Counted from the stretch's first letter, positions 17,026 through 26,976 are shown. The stretch is DNA of 64,000 bases from Gammaproteobacteria bacterium (GCA_021325195.1 JAJPHQ010000037.1:1-64000); one strand, 5' to 3'. The notes: a model not told the origin generated them from the letters alone. Numbers and translations are program-made.

Positions 17026-18228
17026 TCAGGCGTTGGCGCCGCCGTGCTGCTGAAGCACCCACCGCATCACGAAGTCCGCGCTGATCGGCTCGCCGGTCAG
17101 CAGCATCGCCGCGAGTTCCCCGCCCAGGATCTGCGGCGCGATCACCACGTCGGGCTGCGCGAGGTTGACACGGCCCAGGTGATGCGCATCGTTGACCGCG
17201 GCCACCGTGCGCGCCTTGCCGGCCAGCTCGCGCACCGCCAGCACCACGAAGGCGTTCTCGGAATCGTCGGCCATCATCGCCAGCACCGCCTGCGCCTTGT
17301 CGGCGCCGGCCTTGCGCAGCACATCGCCGTCGCTGGGGTCACCGATCACGGCATCGACGTTCTCGGGCAAACCGGCTTCCGGTTCCTGGCGCAGGATGCG
17401 CGTGACCGGATGGCCGCGGCGCACCAGTTCGCGCCAGGTGTTGAGCGCCAGCGGCGTGTCGCCGATCACGACGAAATGGTTTTCGCGTTGCATGCGTTTG
17501 CCCTTGCGATTGACGATGCGTTGCAGGCTGCGGGTCACCAGCGGCGCGATCACCGCGGTCAGCGAGGTGGCGAACACCGCCACGCCCAGCACGATGACCG
17601 AGACCGCGAACAGCCTGGCTTCGGTGGTCTGCGGCGTGATGTCGCCGTAGCCGACCGTGCTCATGGTCACCATCGCGTAATACAGCGCAGTCACCAGATC
17701 GGTGACCGGCGGCTTGAAGTCGGCGCCAAGATAATAGGTGCCGAACGTCGCGTACACGATCAGCATCACCACCGAGGTCAACGCGAACAGCGTGCTGGCG
17801 GTGACGCTGGTGCGGTCGAACTGCCGCCACGCGAACGCCAGCAGTGCGACCATCAGGATGAAATACGCCAGCAGCGGGTGCGCGTGCGGATGGTGGCCGA
17901 ACAGCATGCTCACCGCGGCCAGCGCCGCCAGCAGCAGCGCCATCGTCCACGCCAGCCGCGAGCGCAGCAGCAGGCCGACGGCCATGATCAGCATCCCGAT
18001 CCCGATCAGCAGCGGCGGCAGCAGGCTGGGGTGCAGGCCGCTGCCGCCTTCGAGCAGGCGTTCGAGGATCGGCCGCCAGTGCCGTCCGAGATCGACCTGC
18101 AGCAGCCAGAACCCGCCCAGCGCCAACAGGATCGCCAGCGGCACGTGCGGGAACCAGTGCGGGCCGCCCACCCGCCGGTGCAGCTGCTGGATCCGGTTGC
18201 GCAACAGTTGGGTCGGGCTGGGCTGCAT
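17026..18228 (-). CDS. Voltage-gated-type potassium channel with RCK/TrkA-N domain
   Basis: Product of 400 residues with six hydrophobic segments. The K+ selectivity filter TVGYGD is near residue 193, and a cytoplasmic RCK (TrkA-N-like) domain starts near residue 250 (HFVVIGDTPLALNTW). The nucleotide-binding glycine motif is reduced to GDTPLA, so NAD binding may be altered. The layout resembles Kch of E. coli. The ATG at 18228 (MQPSPTQLL) was chosen; the frame also contains an ATG at 18279, but that extension (RRFPPRRG) is unlike a protein N-terminus. Adjacent to the mscS-like gene, both fitting an osmotic role. Confidence 0.88.
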   Translation of the reverse strand: MQPSPTQLLRNRIQQLHRRVGGPHWFPHVPLAILLALGGFWLLQVDLGRHWRPILERLLEGGSGLHPSLLPPLLIGIGMLIMAVGLLLRSRLAWTMALLLAALAAVSMLFGHHPHAHPLLAYFILMVALLAFAWRQFDRTSVTASTLFALTSVVMLIVYATFGTYYLGADFKPPVTDLVTALYYAMVTMSTVGYGDITPQTTEARLFAVSVIVLGVAVFATSLTAVIAPLVTRSLQRIVNRKGKRMQRENHFVVIGDTPLALNTWRELVRRGHPVTRILRQEPEAGLPENVDAVIGDPSDGDVLRKAGADKAQAVLAMMADDSENAFVVLAVRELAGKARTVAAVNDAHHLGRVNLAQPDVVIAPQILGGELAAMLLTGEPISADFVMRWVLQQHGGANA

Positions 18229-18303
18229 GGCGGCGTGCGACGAACCGCGGCGCGGCGGAAACCGCCGCCACCTTAGCAAGACGGTACCGGCGCGCCAAGC
18301 GCG

Positions 18304-18771
18304 TCAGGGCAGGCCGATGCGCAGATACGGCGAAGGCTGGCGTTCGATGAACTCGCGGCGGACATGCGTGAACAAATCGCGCTGGCTGCCGAACGGCAGT
18401 TCGGCGAGCGCCTCGTCGAAGCTCAGCCAGCGGAACGCGGCGTGCTCGCCGTTCAACCTGACTTCGGCGTCCGGTGCGATCGTCGCCACGAACGCGGGCA
18501 CCACCGCGATGCGATCCTCGCGTGCGTCGTAGAACGCTTCGCAGAAGCCCGTCGCGTAAAGCGCAACGGGCGTCAGCCCGGTTTCCTCGGCCAGTTCGCG
18601 CAAGGCAGCCTGCCAGCCGGTTTCGCCCGCTTCGACGTGGCCCGCGACGTAGGTCCAGACGCCGTGCAGATGGCCGCCGGCACGGCGCAGCAGCAGGACG
18701 CGGGCCCGCGCGCCGCCGCCCTTCAGGGCCAGCACGGAAACCATCGTGCAGCGTATCGCGGGTCCCGGCAT
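18304..18771 (-). CDS. NUDIX hydrolase
   Basis: Product of 155 residues with a complete NUDIX box (GHVEAGETGWQAALRELAEE then TGL) near residues 43-65, which binds Mg2+ and cleaves nucleoside diphosphates linked to another moiety. N-terminal VSVLAL and LLLRRAGG fit the dATP/dihydroneopterin-triphosphate pyrophosphatase-like branch, but the substrate is not certain. Start at the ATG at 18771; MVSVLAL nine codons later is an alternative. Divergent from the membrane protein at 18900. Confidence 0.88.
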   Translation of the reverse strand: MPGPAIRCTMVSVLALKGGGARARVLLLRRAGGHLHGVWTYVAGHVEAGETGWQAALRELAEETGLTPVALYATGFCEAFYDAREDRIAVVPAFVATIAPDAEVRLNGEHAAFRWLSFDEALAELPFGSQRDLFTHVRREFIERQPSPYLRIGLP

Positions 18772-18899
18772 GGTCACGGATCTGCGCCTTCGGGTTGCAC
18801 CAGTGTGGACTTGGTCCGCCGCGAACGCCAGGCATGACTCCCGGCACTGGGGCATCGGGCGGCCCGGCCTCAGTCTTGCGCGACACTCCGGAGAATCGC

Positions 18900-19397
18900 A
18901 TGAACGCTCCGACACTTTCCGCCGGTCGCGCGCAGGGCCTGACCGGGCACGCGCTCGTCGCCATCCTTGCCGGCGGATTGCTTGCCGGCACGCTCGACGT
19001 CGGCGCGGCCGCGCTGATCAACCTGCTCGATCCGCGCATCATCCTGCGCTTCATCGCCGGCGGCGTGCTCGGGAGAGAAGCCCTGCAGGGCGGCGCAGCG
19101 GCGGAATGGCTGGGCCTGTTCCTGCAATGGGGCATGTCGCTGGTGATCGCGGCGATCTTCGTGGCGGCCGCGCTGCGCCTGCACTGGATGACCGAACGCT
19201 GGATCAGCACCGGACTCGCCTACGGCGTGGTGGTGTTCGTGGTGATGAATTACGTGGTGATGCCGCTTTCCGCATGGCAGCGGATCAACCATTTCTCGCC
19301 TTCAAAATTCATCGAGAACCTTGCCGCGATGCTGCTGTTCGGGTTGATCGTGTCATTCGCCGCGCACCTCTGTCTGGGTGCCGCGCGCAAACGCTGA
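18900..19397 (+). CDS. Small integral membrane protein, unknown function
   Basis: Product of 165 residues with four predicted membrane segments (about residues 18-42, 77-97, 109-130 and 138-158). The N-terminal half (ILAGGLLAGTLDVGAAALI, then ILRFIAGGVLG) resembles an unannotated membrane family that is common in xanthomonads. Conserved glycines and the FIAGGVLG turn are the most distinctive parts. CGGAG lies 5 nt before the ATG. No substrate or partner can be named. Convergent with the TDT transporter gene. Confidence 0.75.
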   Translation: MNAPTLSAGRAQGLTGHALVAILAGGLLAGTLDVGAAALINLLDPRIILRFIAGGVLGREALQGGAAAEWLGLFLQWGMSLVIAAIFVAAALRLHWMTERWISTGLAYGVVVFVVMNYVVMPLSAWQRINHFSPSKFIENLAAMLLFGLIVSFAAHLCLGAARKR

Positions 19398-19407
19398 AGG
19401 GCGCGCG

Positions 19408-20457
19408 TCACGGCGCCGCTGCGCGGTGTCCGTGCACGCTCCGCCACAGCATCGCGGCGGCCACCACCGCCCACACCAGCAGGCTGACATAGACGCCGAT
19501 TCCCGGGATCACCAGCAGATGCCGTTCGCCGGTGGCGTGCGCCAGCGCGAAGGTGCCGACCGTGTACATGCCGATCGGGAACACGATGTCCCAGTCGTCC
19601 ACCTCGTATTCCACCGGTGCGTGGCTCCAGCCCAGCCGCCATACTTCCAGCATCACCAGCAGCGGAATCCACCACGTGGCCGTGGCCCAGTAGAACAGGG
19701 TGAAGCCCTTCACGAACGGCAGCAGGTCGTGCAGCGGCCCGTGTGCGGGCGCGTTCATCACCACCATGCTGCCGGCCAGCGTGCTGATCGCCAGCGCACC
19801 CATGTTGATCCAGTAGGGCGGCGTGAATTCGCGCGCGTGCATCGGCAGCAGCACCATCCGGTACACCACCAGCGTGATGATCGGGAAGTACCACGCGCAG
19901 CCGACCAGATACAGGCACATCGCGATCAGCAGCAGGCCTTCGCGCGTCACCAGGGTGCCGTCACGCGCCAGGAGCGCCACCAGCACGGCCAGCGACTGCG
20001 TGGCCACCACCACCACCAGCCACCCGCCGTTGATGGTGTGGCTGAAAGGCGCCTTGTAGTGCCGCACCATCGTGACGAAGAAGAACAGGTAGATCAGCAC
20101 CGCCCAGCACACGGCGCCCCACACCGCCAGCACGCGCGCCAGCAGGGGCAGATGCACCACCAGCAGGCATTGGGTGCCAAGCACGCAGGTTCCGGCGGCC
20201 AGCGTGAGAAAGGCCGCGCCATGACCGGGCGTGGCGAAGTGCGCGGCCATTTCCTCGCGGTAGAACGCGAGTCGCAACGCGCTGATCAGCAGCAGCCACA
20301 GGTAGGCCAGCCAGTTCAGCCAGAACAGCACCTGTCCCAGTACCGGCATGCCGTGCTGGGTCACGTCGATGGAGACGATGCCGGTCGCCATCACCAGCGC
20401 GAAACTGCCGGGCTCCATGCCACGCGCACGGGCCAGCACGTGTTCGACGAGGGTCAT
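19408..20457 (-). CDS. TDT family transporter (tellurite-resistance/dicarboxylate/sulfite exporter type)
   Basis: Product of 349 residues with about ten membrane segments. The N-terminal GSFALVMATGIVSIDV matches the opening signature of the tellurite-resistance/dicarboxylate transporter (TDT, SLAC1-like) family, and PFVKGFTLFYWATATWWIPLLVML is typical of its central helices. The start at 20457 is supported by AGGAGCG upstream. Members export sulfite, take up C4-dicarboxylates or conduct anions; the substrate here cannot be read from sequence. Confidence 0.82.
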   Translation of the reverse strand: MTLVEHVLARARGMEPGSFALVMATGIVSIDVTQHGMPVLGQVLFWLNWLAYLWLLLISALRLAFYREEMAAHFATPGHGAAFLTLAAGTCVLGTQCLLVVHLPLLARVLAVWGAVCWAVLIYLFFFVTMVRHYKAPFSHTINGGWLVVVVATQSLAVLVALLARDGTLVTREGLLLIAMCLYLVGCAWYFPIITLVVYRMVLLPMHAREFTPPYWINMGALAISTLAGSMVVMNAPAHGPLHDLLPFVKGFTLFYWATATWWIPLLVMLEVWRLGWSHAPVEYEVDDWDIVFPIGMYTVGTFALAHATGERHLLVIPGIGVYVSLLVWAVVAAAMLWRSVHGHRAAAP

Positions 20458-20658
20458 CGCGCGCTCCTGCCTGAAGTCCGCGGCGGATTCTAGGCAGGGC
20501 ACGATCAAGGCGGCGTGAGCCGAAGGGGGCCGCCGTCCATGACTATCGTCCCATGCAGGCGCTGCCGCGCGGGCGTACAAAGGGCAGATCGGCCGGTGCG
20601 GTCGCGCACGATCGGCGTGCGCGGCGGGGCACCGGCTTCACGAGTGGGGAATCGGACG

Positions 20659-22971
20659 ATGCGCGGAATCCAGAGACAATCCCTTGCGGCCGTGTTGTGC
20701 CTGGTACTCGGTTGCGCCGCCGCTGCCCCGGCAGCGCCCGCAGCGGGCAGCAGCGCAACCGGTCAAGGCATGCTGGGCTTCACCGCCAGCGGTGCCGCGC
20801 GGCAACGCGCCCTCGAGCAGCGCTACGACGCCCTGCTCGACGCTTCGGAGATGCGTGCGTGGCTGAAGCGGATGTCGTCCGAACCCAACCAGGTCGGCTC
20901 GCCGCACGACAAGGCCAACGCCGAGTTCATGCTCTCGCTGTTCAGGGCGTGGGGCTGGGACGCGCACATCGAGACCTTCGACGTGCTGTATCCGACACCC
21001 ACGCAGGAGCTGGTGGAGATGGTCGCGCCGACCACCTTCAAGGCGAGCCTGCATGAACCACCCATCAAGGGCGATGCGACGTCGAGCCTGCCCGGCGCGC
21101 TGCCGCCGTACAACGTTTACGGCGCCGACGGCGACGTCACCGCGCCGCTGGTGTACGTGAACTACGGGATGCCCGACGACTACAAGGAACTCGCGCGCTA
21201 CGGCATCGACGTCAAGGGCAAGATCGTGATCGTGCGCTACGGCGGCGGCTGGCGCGGCCTGAAACCGGAACTCGCGTATCAGCACGGTGCGGTGGGTTGC
21301 CTGATCTATTCCGATCCGCGCGACGACGGCTACTTCCAGGGCGATCCGTACCCCGAGGGCGGCTGGCGCCCGCCGGAGGGCGTGCAGCGCGGCTCGGTGG
21401 CCAAGATGCAGATCTATCCGGGCGATCCGACCACGCCGGGTTACGGTTCGGTGCCGGGAGCGAAACACATCCCGATCGGGGATGCCAAGACCGTGCTGAA
21501 GATTCCGGTGTTGCCGATTTCCTACGCCGATGCGACGCCGCTCCTGAAGGCGATGGGCGGCCCGGTGGCGCCGGAAAGCTGGCGCGGCGCACTGCCGTTC
21601 ACCTATCACCTGGGCGCCGGTCCGGCCAGGGTGCACATGGTGGTGAAGTCGGACTGGAGCCTGAAGCCGATCTACGACGTGATCGCCACGCTCGAGGGTT
21701 CCGGCGATGCGGATCAATGGGTGATACGGGGCAACCATCACGACGGCTGGGTGTTCGGCGCGTTCGATCCCCTGGCCGGCATGATCGCCGAGCTGGGCGA
21801 GGCCAAGGCGCTGGGCACCTTGTACAAGCAGGGCTGGCGGCCGAAACGCACCATCGTGTACGCGAGCTGGGACGGCGAGGAGCCGGGCCTGCTGGGTTCC
21901 ACCGAGTGGGCAGAAACCCATGCCAAGGAGCTGCAGCAGAAAGCCGTGCTGTATCTCAATTCCGACACCAACGGCCGCGGCTTCCTGTTCGCGGGCGGCA
22001 GCCATTCGCTGCAGCACCTGGTGAATCAGGTCGCGGCGGGCGTCACCGATCCCGAGACGACGGTCAGCGTGCAGCAGCGCCAGCGCGCGTTTCTCGACGT
22101 GCGCGCCGCCGGGAAGGATGCCAGCCCCATGATCAAGGAGGCCGCGAAACTGGCGGGGACGAACGGCGACATTCCGATCTCGCCGCTGGGCTCCGGTTCC
22201 GACTACAGCGCGTTCCTGGAACACCTCGGCATCGCGACGCTGAATCTGGAATTCGGCGGTGAGGACGAATCGAACGGCGGCGTCTATCACTCGCGTTACG
22301 ACTCGTTCGACCACTTCATCCGTTTCGGTGATCCGACCTTCGAGTACGAGGTCGCGCTGGCGCAGGTGGCCGGCCACACCGTGATGCGCACCGCCGATGC
22401 GGAAGTGCTGCCGATGCGTTTCGGCGATTTCAGCGCCACCGTGGACCGCTACATCGAACAGTTGCACAAGCAGGTGGACGATGCACGCAAGGCCGCCGAA
22501 CAGCAGCACAAGCTGCTGGATGCGAACGCCTACAAGCTGGCCGCCGATCCCGACCACCCGGTTGCCCCGCCGGAGCGCCTGCCGGACGTGCCCGGGATCG
22601 ACTTCGCCCCGCTGGATGCAGCGGCAAAGCGCTTGAAGCAGAGCGTGCAAGCCTATGAAAAGGCTTACGACGCGCGTGCCGCGAAAGGCCTGGCGATGCC
22701 CGCCGACCAGTTGCGGCAGGTCAACGCATTGATGGGTACGCTGGAGCAGCGTCTGCTCGACGATGCCGGCCTGCCGGGGCGTCCCTGGTACAGGAACATG
22801 ATCCAGGCGCCGGGCGAGCTGACCGGCTATGCGCCCAAGACGATTCCCGCCGTGCACGAGGCTCTGGATGCGCGCGACTGGACCCGCGCCGACCACTACG
22901 CCACGGTCACGGCCAGGGTGCTGGACAATTACCGCGCGCAACTGGACAAGCTGACGGCGCTGCTGAAATAG
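20659..22971 (+). CDS. M28 family metallopeptidase (glutamate carboxypeptidase II-like), exported
   Basis: Product of 770 residues. The signal peptide ends at LVLGC, possibly a lipobox. A PA domain follows around residues 140-280 (VKGKIVIVRYGGGWRGLK). The catalytic M28 domain has zinc ligands in GNHHDGW and FDPLAG, the acidic pair in DGEEPGLLGS, Asp in YLNSDTNG and His in VYHSRYDSFD. A C-terminal TFR-like helical dimerisation domain ends the protein. It likely removes C-terminal residues from periplasmic peptides. The ATG at 20659 was chosen because the signal peptide follows directly. Divergent from the TDT gene. Confidence 0.92.
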   Translation: MRGIQRQSLAAVLCLVLGCAAAAPAAPAAGSSATGQGMLGFTASGAARQRALEQRYDALLDASEMRAWLKRMSSEPNQVGSPHDKANAEFMLSLFRAWGWDAHIETFDVLYPTPTQELVEMVAPTTFKASLHEPPIKGDATSSLPGALPPYNVYGADGDVTAPLVYVNYGMPDDYKELARYGIDVKGKIVIVRYGGGWRGLKPELAYQHGAVGCLIYSDPRDDGYFQGDPYPEGGWRPPEGVQRGSVAKMQIYPGDPTTPGYGSVPGAKHIPIGDAKTVLKIPVLPISYADATPLLKAMGGPVAPESWRGALPFTYHLGAGPARVHMVVKSDWSLKPIYDVIATLEGSGDADQWVIRGNHHDGWVFGAFDPLAGMIAELGEAKALGTLYKQGWRPKRTIVYASWDGEEPGLLGSTEWAETHAKELQQKAVLYLNSDTNGRGFLFAGGSHSLQHLVNQVAAGVTDPETTVSVQQRQRAFLDVRAAGKDASPMIKEAAKLAGTNGDIPISPLGSGSDYSAFLEHLGIATLNLEFGGEDESNGGVYHSRYDSFDHFIRFGDPTFEYEVALAQVAGHTVMRTADAEVLPMRFGDFSATVDRYIEQLHKQVDDARKAAEQQHKLLDANAYKLAADPDHPVAPPERLPDVPGIDFAPLDAAAKRLKQSVQAYEKAYDARAAKGLAMPADQLRQVNALMGTLEQRLLDDAGLPGRPWYRNMIQAPGELTGYAPKTIPAVHEALDARDWTRADHYATVTARVLDNYRAQLDKLTALLK

Positions 22972-22980
22972 CGGGTTCAC

Positions 22981-23009
22981 CGCGACCCCGCGTGCAGCGC
23001 GGGGTCGCG
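22981..23009 (+). terminator. Strong hairpin after the M28 peptidase gene
   Basis: Perfect 12-bp stem (CGCGACCCCGCG / CGCGGGGTCGCG) with a 5-nt loop, 9 nt beyond the stop codon. There is no T-run. It probably stabilises the 3' end or terminates transcription. Confidence 0.65.
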
Positions 23010-23042
23010 CGTCCCGCTCGCCACGGAGTCTGCGCGCGGCGA

Positions 23043-23048
23043 TACAAT
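23043..23048 (+). promoter_or_regulatory. Possible -10 element
   Basis: TACAAT in an otherwise GC-rich stretch, 44 nt before the start at 23093. No convincing -35 was seen at 16-18 nt. Confidence 0.35.
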
Positions 23049-23092
23049 CGGAGCCACGTGAGGTGAAAAGGGCCATCCGGGTCCCCTGATCC

Positions 23093-23527
23093 ATGACCAT
23101 CCGTTCCGCGAACTGGTTGGCGTTGGTGTTGACCGCCGTGCTGGCCGCCTGCGCGCAACAACCCGCGCGCGAATCGTCCGCGCACCATCCGCCCGCCACG
23201 ATCGACTATGCGAAGTACGTGCAGGGCACGGTACCGTGGTTCCAGTTCACGTCGCTGTACGACTGGGAGTCCAACCAGCCCGGTTCGGTGGTGGTCTGGA
23301 CGAGTCCGGTCCAGGCTTACCTGCTGACGCTGGTGGGACCGTGCCTCGGCTTGCAGAACGCGTTCGTGATCGCGTTGACCTCGCAGTCCGGTCTGGTGAG
23401 TTCCAACCGTGACCTCGTGATCGCCGGCGGCGACCGCTGCCGGATCATGCGCATCGAACGGCTCGACGCGCGCGCGATCCGTGCCCTGCGCAACAAGCCG
23501 GCCGCGTCCGGCAGCAGGGGCGGTTGA
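23093..23527 (+). CDS. DUF6491-type lipoprotein
   Basis: Product of 144 residues with a lipoprotein signal peptide ending in the lipobox VLAAC, so it is probably an outer-membrane or periplasmic lipoprotein. The mature part has spaced cysteines (GPCLGL, DRCRIMRI) and aromatic-rich strands (YDWESNQPGSVVVW, AYLLTL), which fit the small DUF6491 family of xanthomonads. Function unknown. It ends 19 nt before the NADH dehydrogenase start and may be co-transcribed with it. Confidence 0.75.
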   Translation: MTIRSANWLALVLTAVLAACAQQPARESSAHHPPATIDYAKYVQGTVPWFQFTSLYDWESNQPGSVVVWTSPVQAYLLTLVGPCLGLQNAFVIALTSQSGLVSSNRDLVIAGGDRCRIMRIERLDARAIRALRNKPAASGSRGG

Positions 23528-23546
23528 AGGCGTTTTTGCCGGGCGC

Positions 23547-24824
23547 ATGCCACGCGCATCCACCGGCAGGACGGCACCGCTACCGCACGTGGCGATCCTG
23601 GGTGGCGGCTTCGGCGGCCTGTGGGCCACGCGCGCGCTGCGCCATGCGCCGGTGCGGGTGACCCTGGTCGATCGCGCCAACCATCATCTTTTCCAGCCGC
23701 TGCTGTACCAGGTCGCGACCGCCGGACTGAGCGGGCCGGACATTGCCGCGCCCTTGCGCCACATCCTGCGTCGCCAGCGCAACGTCACGGTGTGGATGGA
23801 CGAGGTGCAGGGCATCGATGTCGCGGCGCGCCGGGTGACGTTGATGCACGGCGCGCTCGATTACGATTATCTGGTCGTCGCCACCGGTTCCGGCAACACC
23901 TGGTTCGGGCACGACGGATGGGCCCGTCACGCCACGGGTCTGAAGACGATGGACGACGCGCTGGCGATCCGGCGCCGGATCCTGGGCGCATTCGAGGCCG
24001 CCGAACGCGAGGCCGACCCCGGGCGGCGTGCCGAATGGCTGACCTTCGTGATCATCGGCGCCGGCCCGACCGGCGTCGAACTGGCCGGCACGCTGGCCGA
24101 GATCGCGCAGCACACGCTGCCGCGCGAGTTCCGCATCGCCGATCCGCGCAGCGCCCGCATCCATCTGGTCGAAGCGGGTCCCCGCGTGCTGGCATCGATG
24201 CCGGAAGCGCTTTCCGCGTGGTCACTGAAACGTCTGCGGCGGATGGGCGTGGAGGTCCACCTGAAGGCCGCCGTCACGGAAGTGGACGATCGCGGCGTCG
24301 CGTTGAACGATGGCGCGCGCATCGCGACGCGTACGGTCCTGTGGGCCGCGGGGGTCGCCGCCTCGCCGCTCGGCGCGCAACTGGGCGCCCGATGCGATCG
24401 GGCAGGGCGCGTGCACGTCGCGCCGGACTTGTCGTTGCCGGCCCATCCCGAAGTGTTCGTGATCGGCGATCTCGCGCATGTCGAACAGGCCGGTGAATTG
24501 TTGCCGGGCCTTGCCCCGACGGCCAAGCAGATGGGCGCGCATGTCGCGCGCGTGATCCGCGCTCGCCTGCGCCACCGCGCGCCGCGTCCCTTCCGCTACC
24601 GCGATTACGGCACGCTGGCCACGATTGGCCGCAACGCCGCGGTGGTCGACCTGCACGGCCTGAAGCTCACCGGCCTCGCGGCCTGGTGGTTCTGGCTAGT
24701 CGCGCACCTGTTCTTCCTGATCGGTTTCCGCAACCGCCTGATCGTGATGATCGACTGGGCGTGGTCGTACCTGACCTGGCAGCGCAACGCGCGCCTGATC
24801 GTCGGCGGCGGGCGGGGCCGCTGA
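23547..24824 (+). CDS. ndh: Type II NADH dehydrogenase-like FAD/NAD(P) oxidoreductase
   Basis: Product of 425 residues with two dinucleotide-binding folds: the FAD motif AILGGGFGG near residue 17 and the NADH motif IIGAGPTGVELAG near residue 175. The NDH-2 segment NHHLFQPLLYQVATAGLS and the second FAD block FVIGDLAH are present. The C-terminus has hydrophobic helices (WWFWLVAHLFFLIGF) that fit peripheral membrane anchoring. It transfers electrons from NADH to quinone without pumping protons. An in-frame ATG lies further upstream at 23481, but the FAD fold begins soon after 23547. Confidence 0.88.
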   Translation: MPRASTGRTAPLPHVAILGGGFGGLWATRALRHAPVRVTLVDRANHHLFQPLLYQVATAGLSGPDIAAPLRHILRRQRNVTVWMDEVQGIDVAARRVTLMHGALDYDYLVVATGSGNTWFGHDGWARHATGLKTMDDALAIRRRILGAFEAAEREADPGRRAEWLTFVIIGAGPTGVELAGTLAEIAQHTLPREFRIADPRSARIHLVEAGPRVLASMPEALSAWSLKRLRRMGVEVHLKAAVTEVDDRGVALNDGARIATRTVLWAAGVAASPLGAQLGARCDRAGRVHVAPDLSLPAHPEVFVIGDLAHVEQAGELLPGLAPTAKQMGAHVARVIRARLRHRAPRPFRYRDYGTLATIGRNAAVVDLHGLKLTGLAAWWFWLVAHLFFLIGFRNRLIVMIDWAWSYLTWQRNARLIVGGGRGR

Positions 24825-24828
24825 GACG

Positions 24829-26976
24829 CTATGGCTCCGCGCCCAGCTTGCGCTGCAGGAAATCCACCGTCGCGCCATCGGCCTTCAGCCAGGAGGCGTA
24901 GCGCAGGAAGCCGTGGATCTCGTCGGGGATCACCATCTCCTCGAACGGCACCCCGTGCTGCTGCAGGCGCCGCGCGAGGTCGATCGTCTGCTGGAAGTGC
25001 ACGTTGCGGTCGTCGTCGCCCTGGATCAAGAGCACCGGTGATCGCCATGTCGCGATGTCGGCGTCGGGCGAGGATTCCCACGCGACTTTCATCGCCTGCT
25101 TGAAATCGCCCTGTTCGTAACGCCCGTCCGGTTTGCCGAACCACTCGGCAATGTCGCGCGACCAGTCATGCACGCCGTGCAGGTCCACGCCGGCCTTGAA
25201 GAGGCCGGAGTCGCGCGCCAGCGCCAGCGCGGTGAGATAGCCGCCATAGGAACCGCCCCAGATGCCGATCCGCTCCGGATCGACGCCTTGCGCGTGCTGC
25301 AGGAATTGCGCACCGGCGACCGCGTCCTGGTATTCGGAGGCGCCGGTGGGGCCCCAGTGCGGCGGATGGTGGAAGGCGTGGCCGTAACCGATGCCCAGCC
25401 GGTAGTTCACCGACAACACGGTGAAACCCTGCGCGGCCAGATACTGGTTCACCGCATAGCTGTTGCTGTAGTAGTCCATGTAGTGCCAGCCCAGCAGCAT
25501 CTGCCGTGGCGGGCCGCCATGCACGAAGATCACGCCGGGTTGGCCGTGCGCGCCGTTGCGCTGGAACAGTTGCCCGTGGATCAGCGTGCCGTCGGCCGCC
25601 TTGAACGTCACGGCTCGCGGGATCACCAGTTGCGTGGTCGGAAAATCCTTCGGCAGCAGGTCCGGTTGCAGTAGGCGCAGCGCGCCGCCGTCGGCTTGCA
25701 TCACCGCGACCAGCGGCGGGCGCTGCGCGCCCGCATCGATGCAGGCGATCGCGTTCGCGGCGGCGGTGACGGGTGACCATTGCAAACCTGCGCCCGAGGT
25801 CAGCGCGGCCGGTTGCGCGCGATCGACCGGCACGCGAAACAGATGGCGGCGGTCGTCGTCGTTTTTGGTGGTGCCGGTGTTGGCGCTGTAGAAGATCGAG
25901 CGCCCGTCGCGGGCCATCGCCACGTCTTCCACCATGAACGCGCCCGGCGTCAGCAGCAGCGGCGTACCGCCAGCCGCGGCGATTGAGTAAAGGTGCGGCC
26001 AGCCGTCGAGATCGGCCAGGAACACCAGCTTGGTGCCGGCATCGGCCCAGTGCAGGTTGGCGCCGCTCGCGGTTTCGGGATAGGAGCCGGGCAGGGTGTC
26101 GGGGCTTTGCCACACGGCGTGGCCCAAACCCGTACCCGGGTCGGCGATCCAGATCGACCACGGTTGCGGCGTCTGCGTCAGGATCGGTCGCGGCGGCCCG
26201 CCGTTGCCGGGCTGGCGCGTGAACGCGATCCGCGTGCCGTCAGGCGACCAGCGCGGCATGTCGTCGATGCCGGTCGAAGGCGCGAGGTATCGCAGCGGCG
26301 TCCTGTCGTCGGTGAATACGCCGATGAAGGCGTGATCGCCGCGGTCCGACACGAACGCGAGACGCCTGCCGTCCGGCGACCACTGCAGGTCGGCATCCTT
26401 GCCGCGGTCGAAGAACAGGCGCTTCGGTTTGTCCTTGGAGCCCGCGGCGAGCGGCGCGGTCCAGACCTGATGGTCCCTGACGTAGGCCAGCCGTCCGTCC
26501 GCGGATATCGCCGGCGCATCGCCCTCGGTCAATTCGCGCGCACTGCCGCCTCGCAGATCGACCGCCCACAGCATCACCTTCGGCTGGATCGGACTCGACG
26601 AGGGATCGGGTTCCAGCGGTTCCGGCCAGTTGGCGTCGTGATCGCCGCCACGCACGAACACCAGTTCGTCACCGTCCGGCGAAAACGTCAGTTGCGTGAT
26701 TTCCTGGCCGTCGTCCTGCATGAACCGTGTGACTTGGCGTGGCTTGAAATCCGGTGCCTGTGCGACCCACACGTTGCGCACGCCGCGCAGATCGATCACC
26801 CACGCGATCCGGTCGCCGTGTTCGGATGAGGCGAGACCACTCGGAAAGGGGTAGTCGAGCACCTGTGCCAGGGTGAAGCCGCCGGATGCGTGCGCAGGGG
26901 GCGTGGCGGATGCGCCGCCGGCCAGCAGCAGGGCGGCGAGCAGCAGAAAGGCGCGGAAGCGGATGCGCGGCTGCAT
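24829..26976 (-). CDS. S9 family peptidase (DPP IV/acylaminoacyl-peptidase type), exported
   Basis: Product of 715 residues with a signal peptide (RFRAFLLLAALLLAGGASA). A seven-bladed-type propeller follows, with repeated LTFSPDG/LQWSPDG motifs, then a C-terminal hydrolase with the nucleophile in GGSYGGYL, Asp in IQGDDDRNV and His in PDEIHGFLR. It probably trims periplasmic peptides. It is the second S9 peptidase of the window and differs from the one at 10662 in length and propeller. Convergent with the NADH dehydrogenase gene, with 4 nt between stops. Confidence 0.92.
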   Translation of the reverse strand: MQPRIRFRAFLLLAALLLAGGASATPPAHASGGFTLAQVLDYPFPSGLASSEHGDRIAWVIDLRGVRNVWVAQAPDFKPRQVTRFMQDDGQEITQLTFSPDGDELVFVRGGDHDANWPEPLEPDPSSSPIQPKVMLWAVDLRGGSARELTEGDAPAISADGRLAYVRDHQVWTAPLAAGSKDKPKRLFFDRGKDADLQWSPDGRRLAFVSDRGDHAFIGVFTDDRTPLRYLAPSTGIDDMPRWSPDGTRIAFTRQPGNGGPPRPILTQTPQPWSIWIADPGTGLGHAVWQSPDTLPGSYPETASGANLHWADAGTKLVFLADLDGWPHLYSIAAAGGTPLLLTPGAFMVEDVAMARDGRSIFYSANTGTTKNDDDRRHLFRVPVDRAQPAALTSGAGLQWSPVTAAANAIACIDAGAQRPPLVAVMQADGGALRLLQPDLLPKDFPTTQLVIPRAVTFKAADGTLIHGQLFQRNGAHGQPGVIFVHGGPPRQMLLGWHYMDYYSNSYAVNQYLAAQGFTVLSVNYRLGIGYGHAFHHPPHWGPTGASEYQDAVAGAQFLQHAQGVDPERIGIWGGSYGGYLTALALARDSGLFKAGVDLHGVHDWSRDIAEWFGKPDGRYEQGDFKQAMKVAWESSPDADIATWRSPVLLIQGDDDRNVHFQQTIDLARRLQQHGVPFEEMVIPDEIHGFLRYASWLKADGATVDFLQRKLGAEP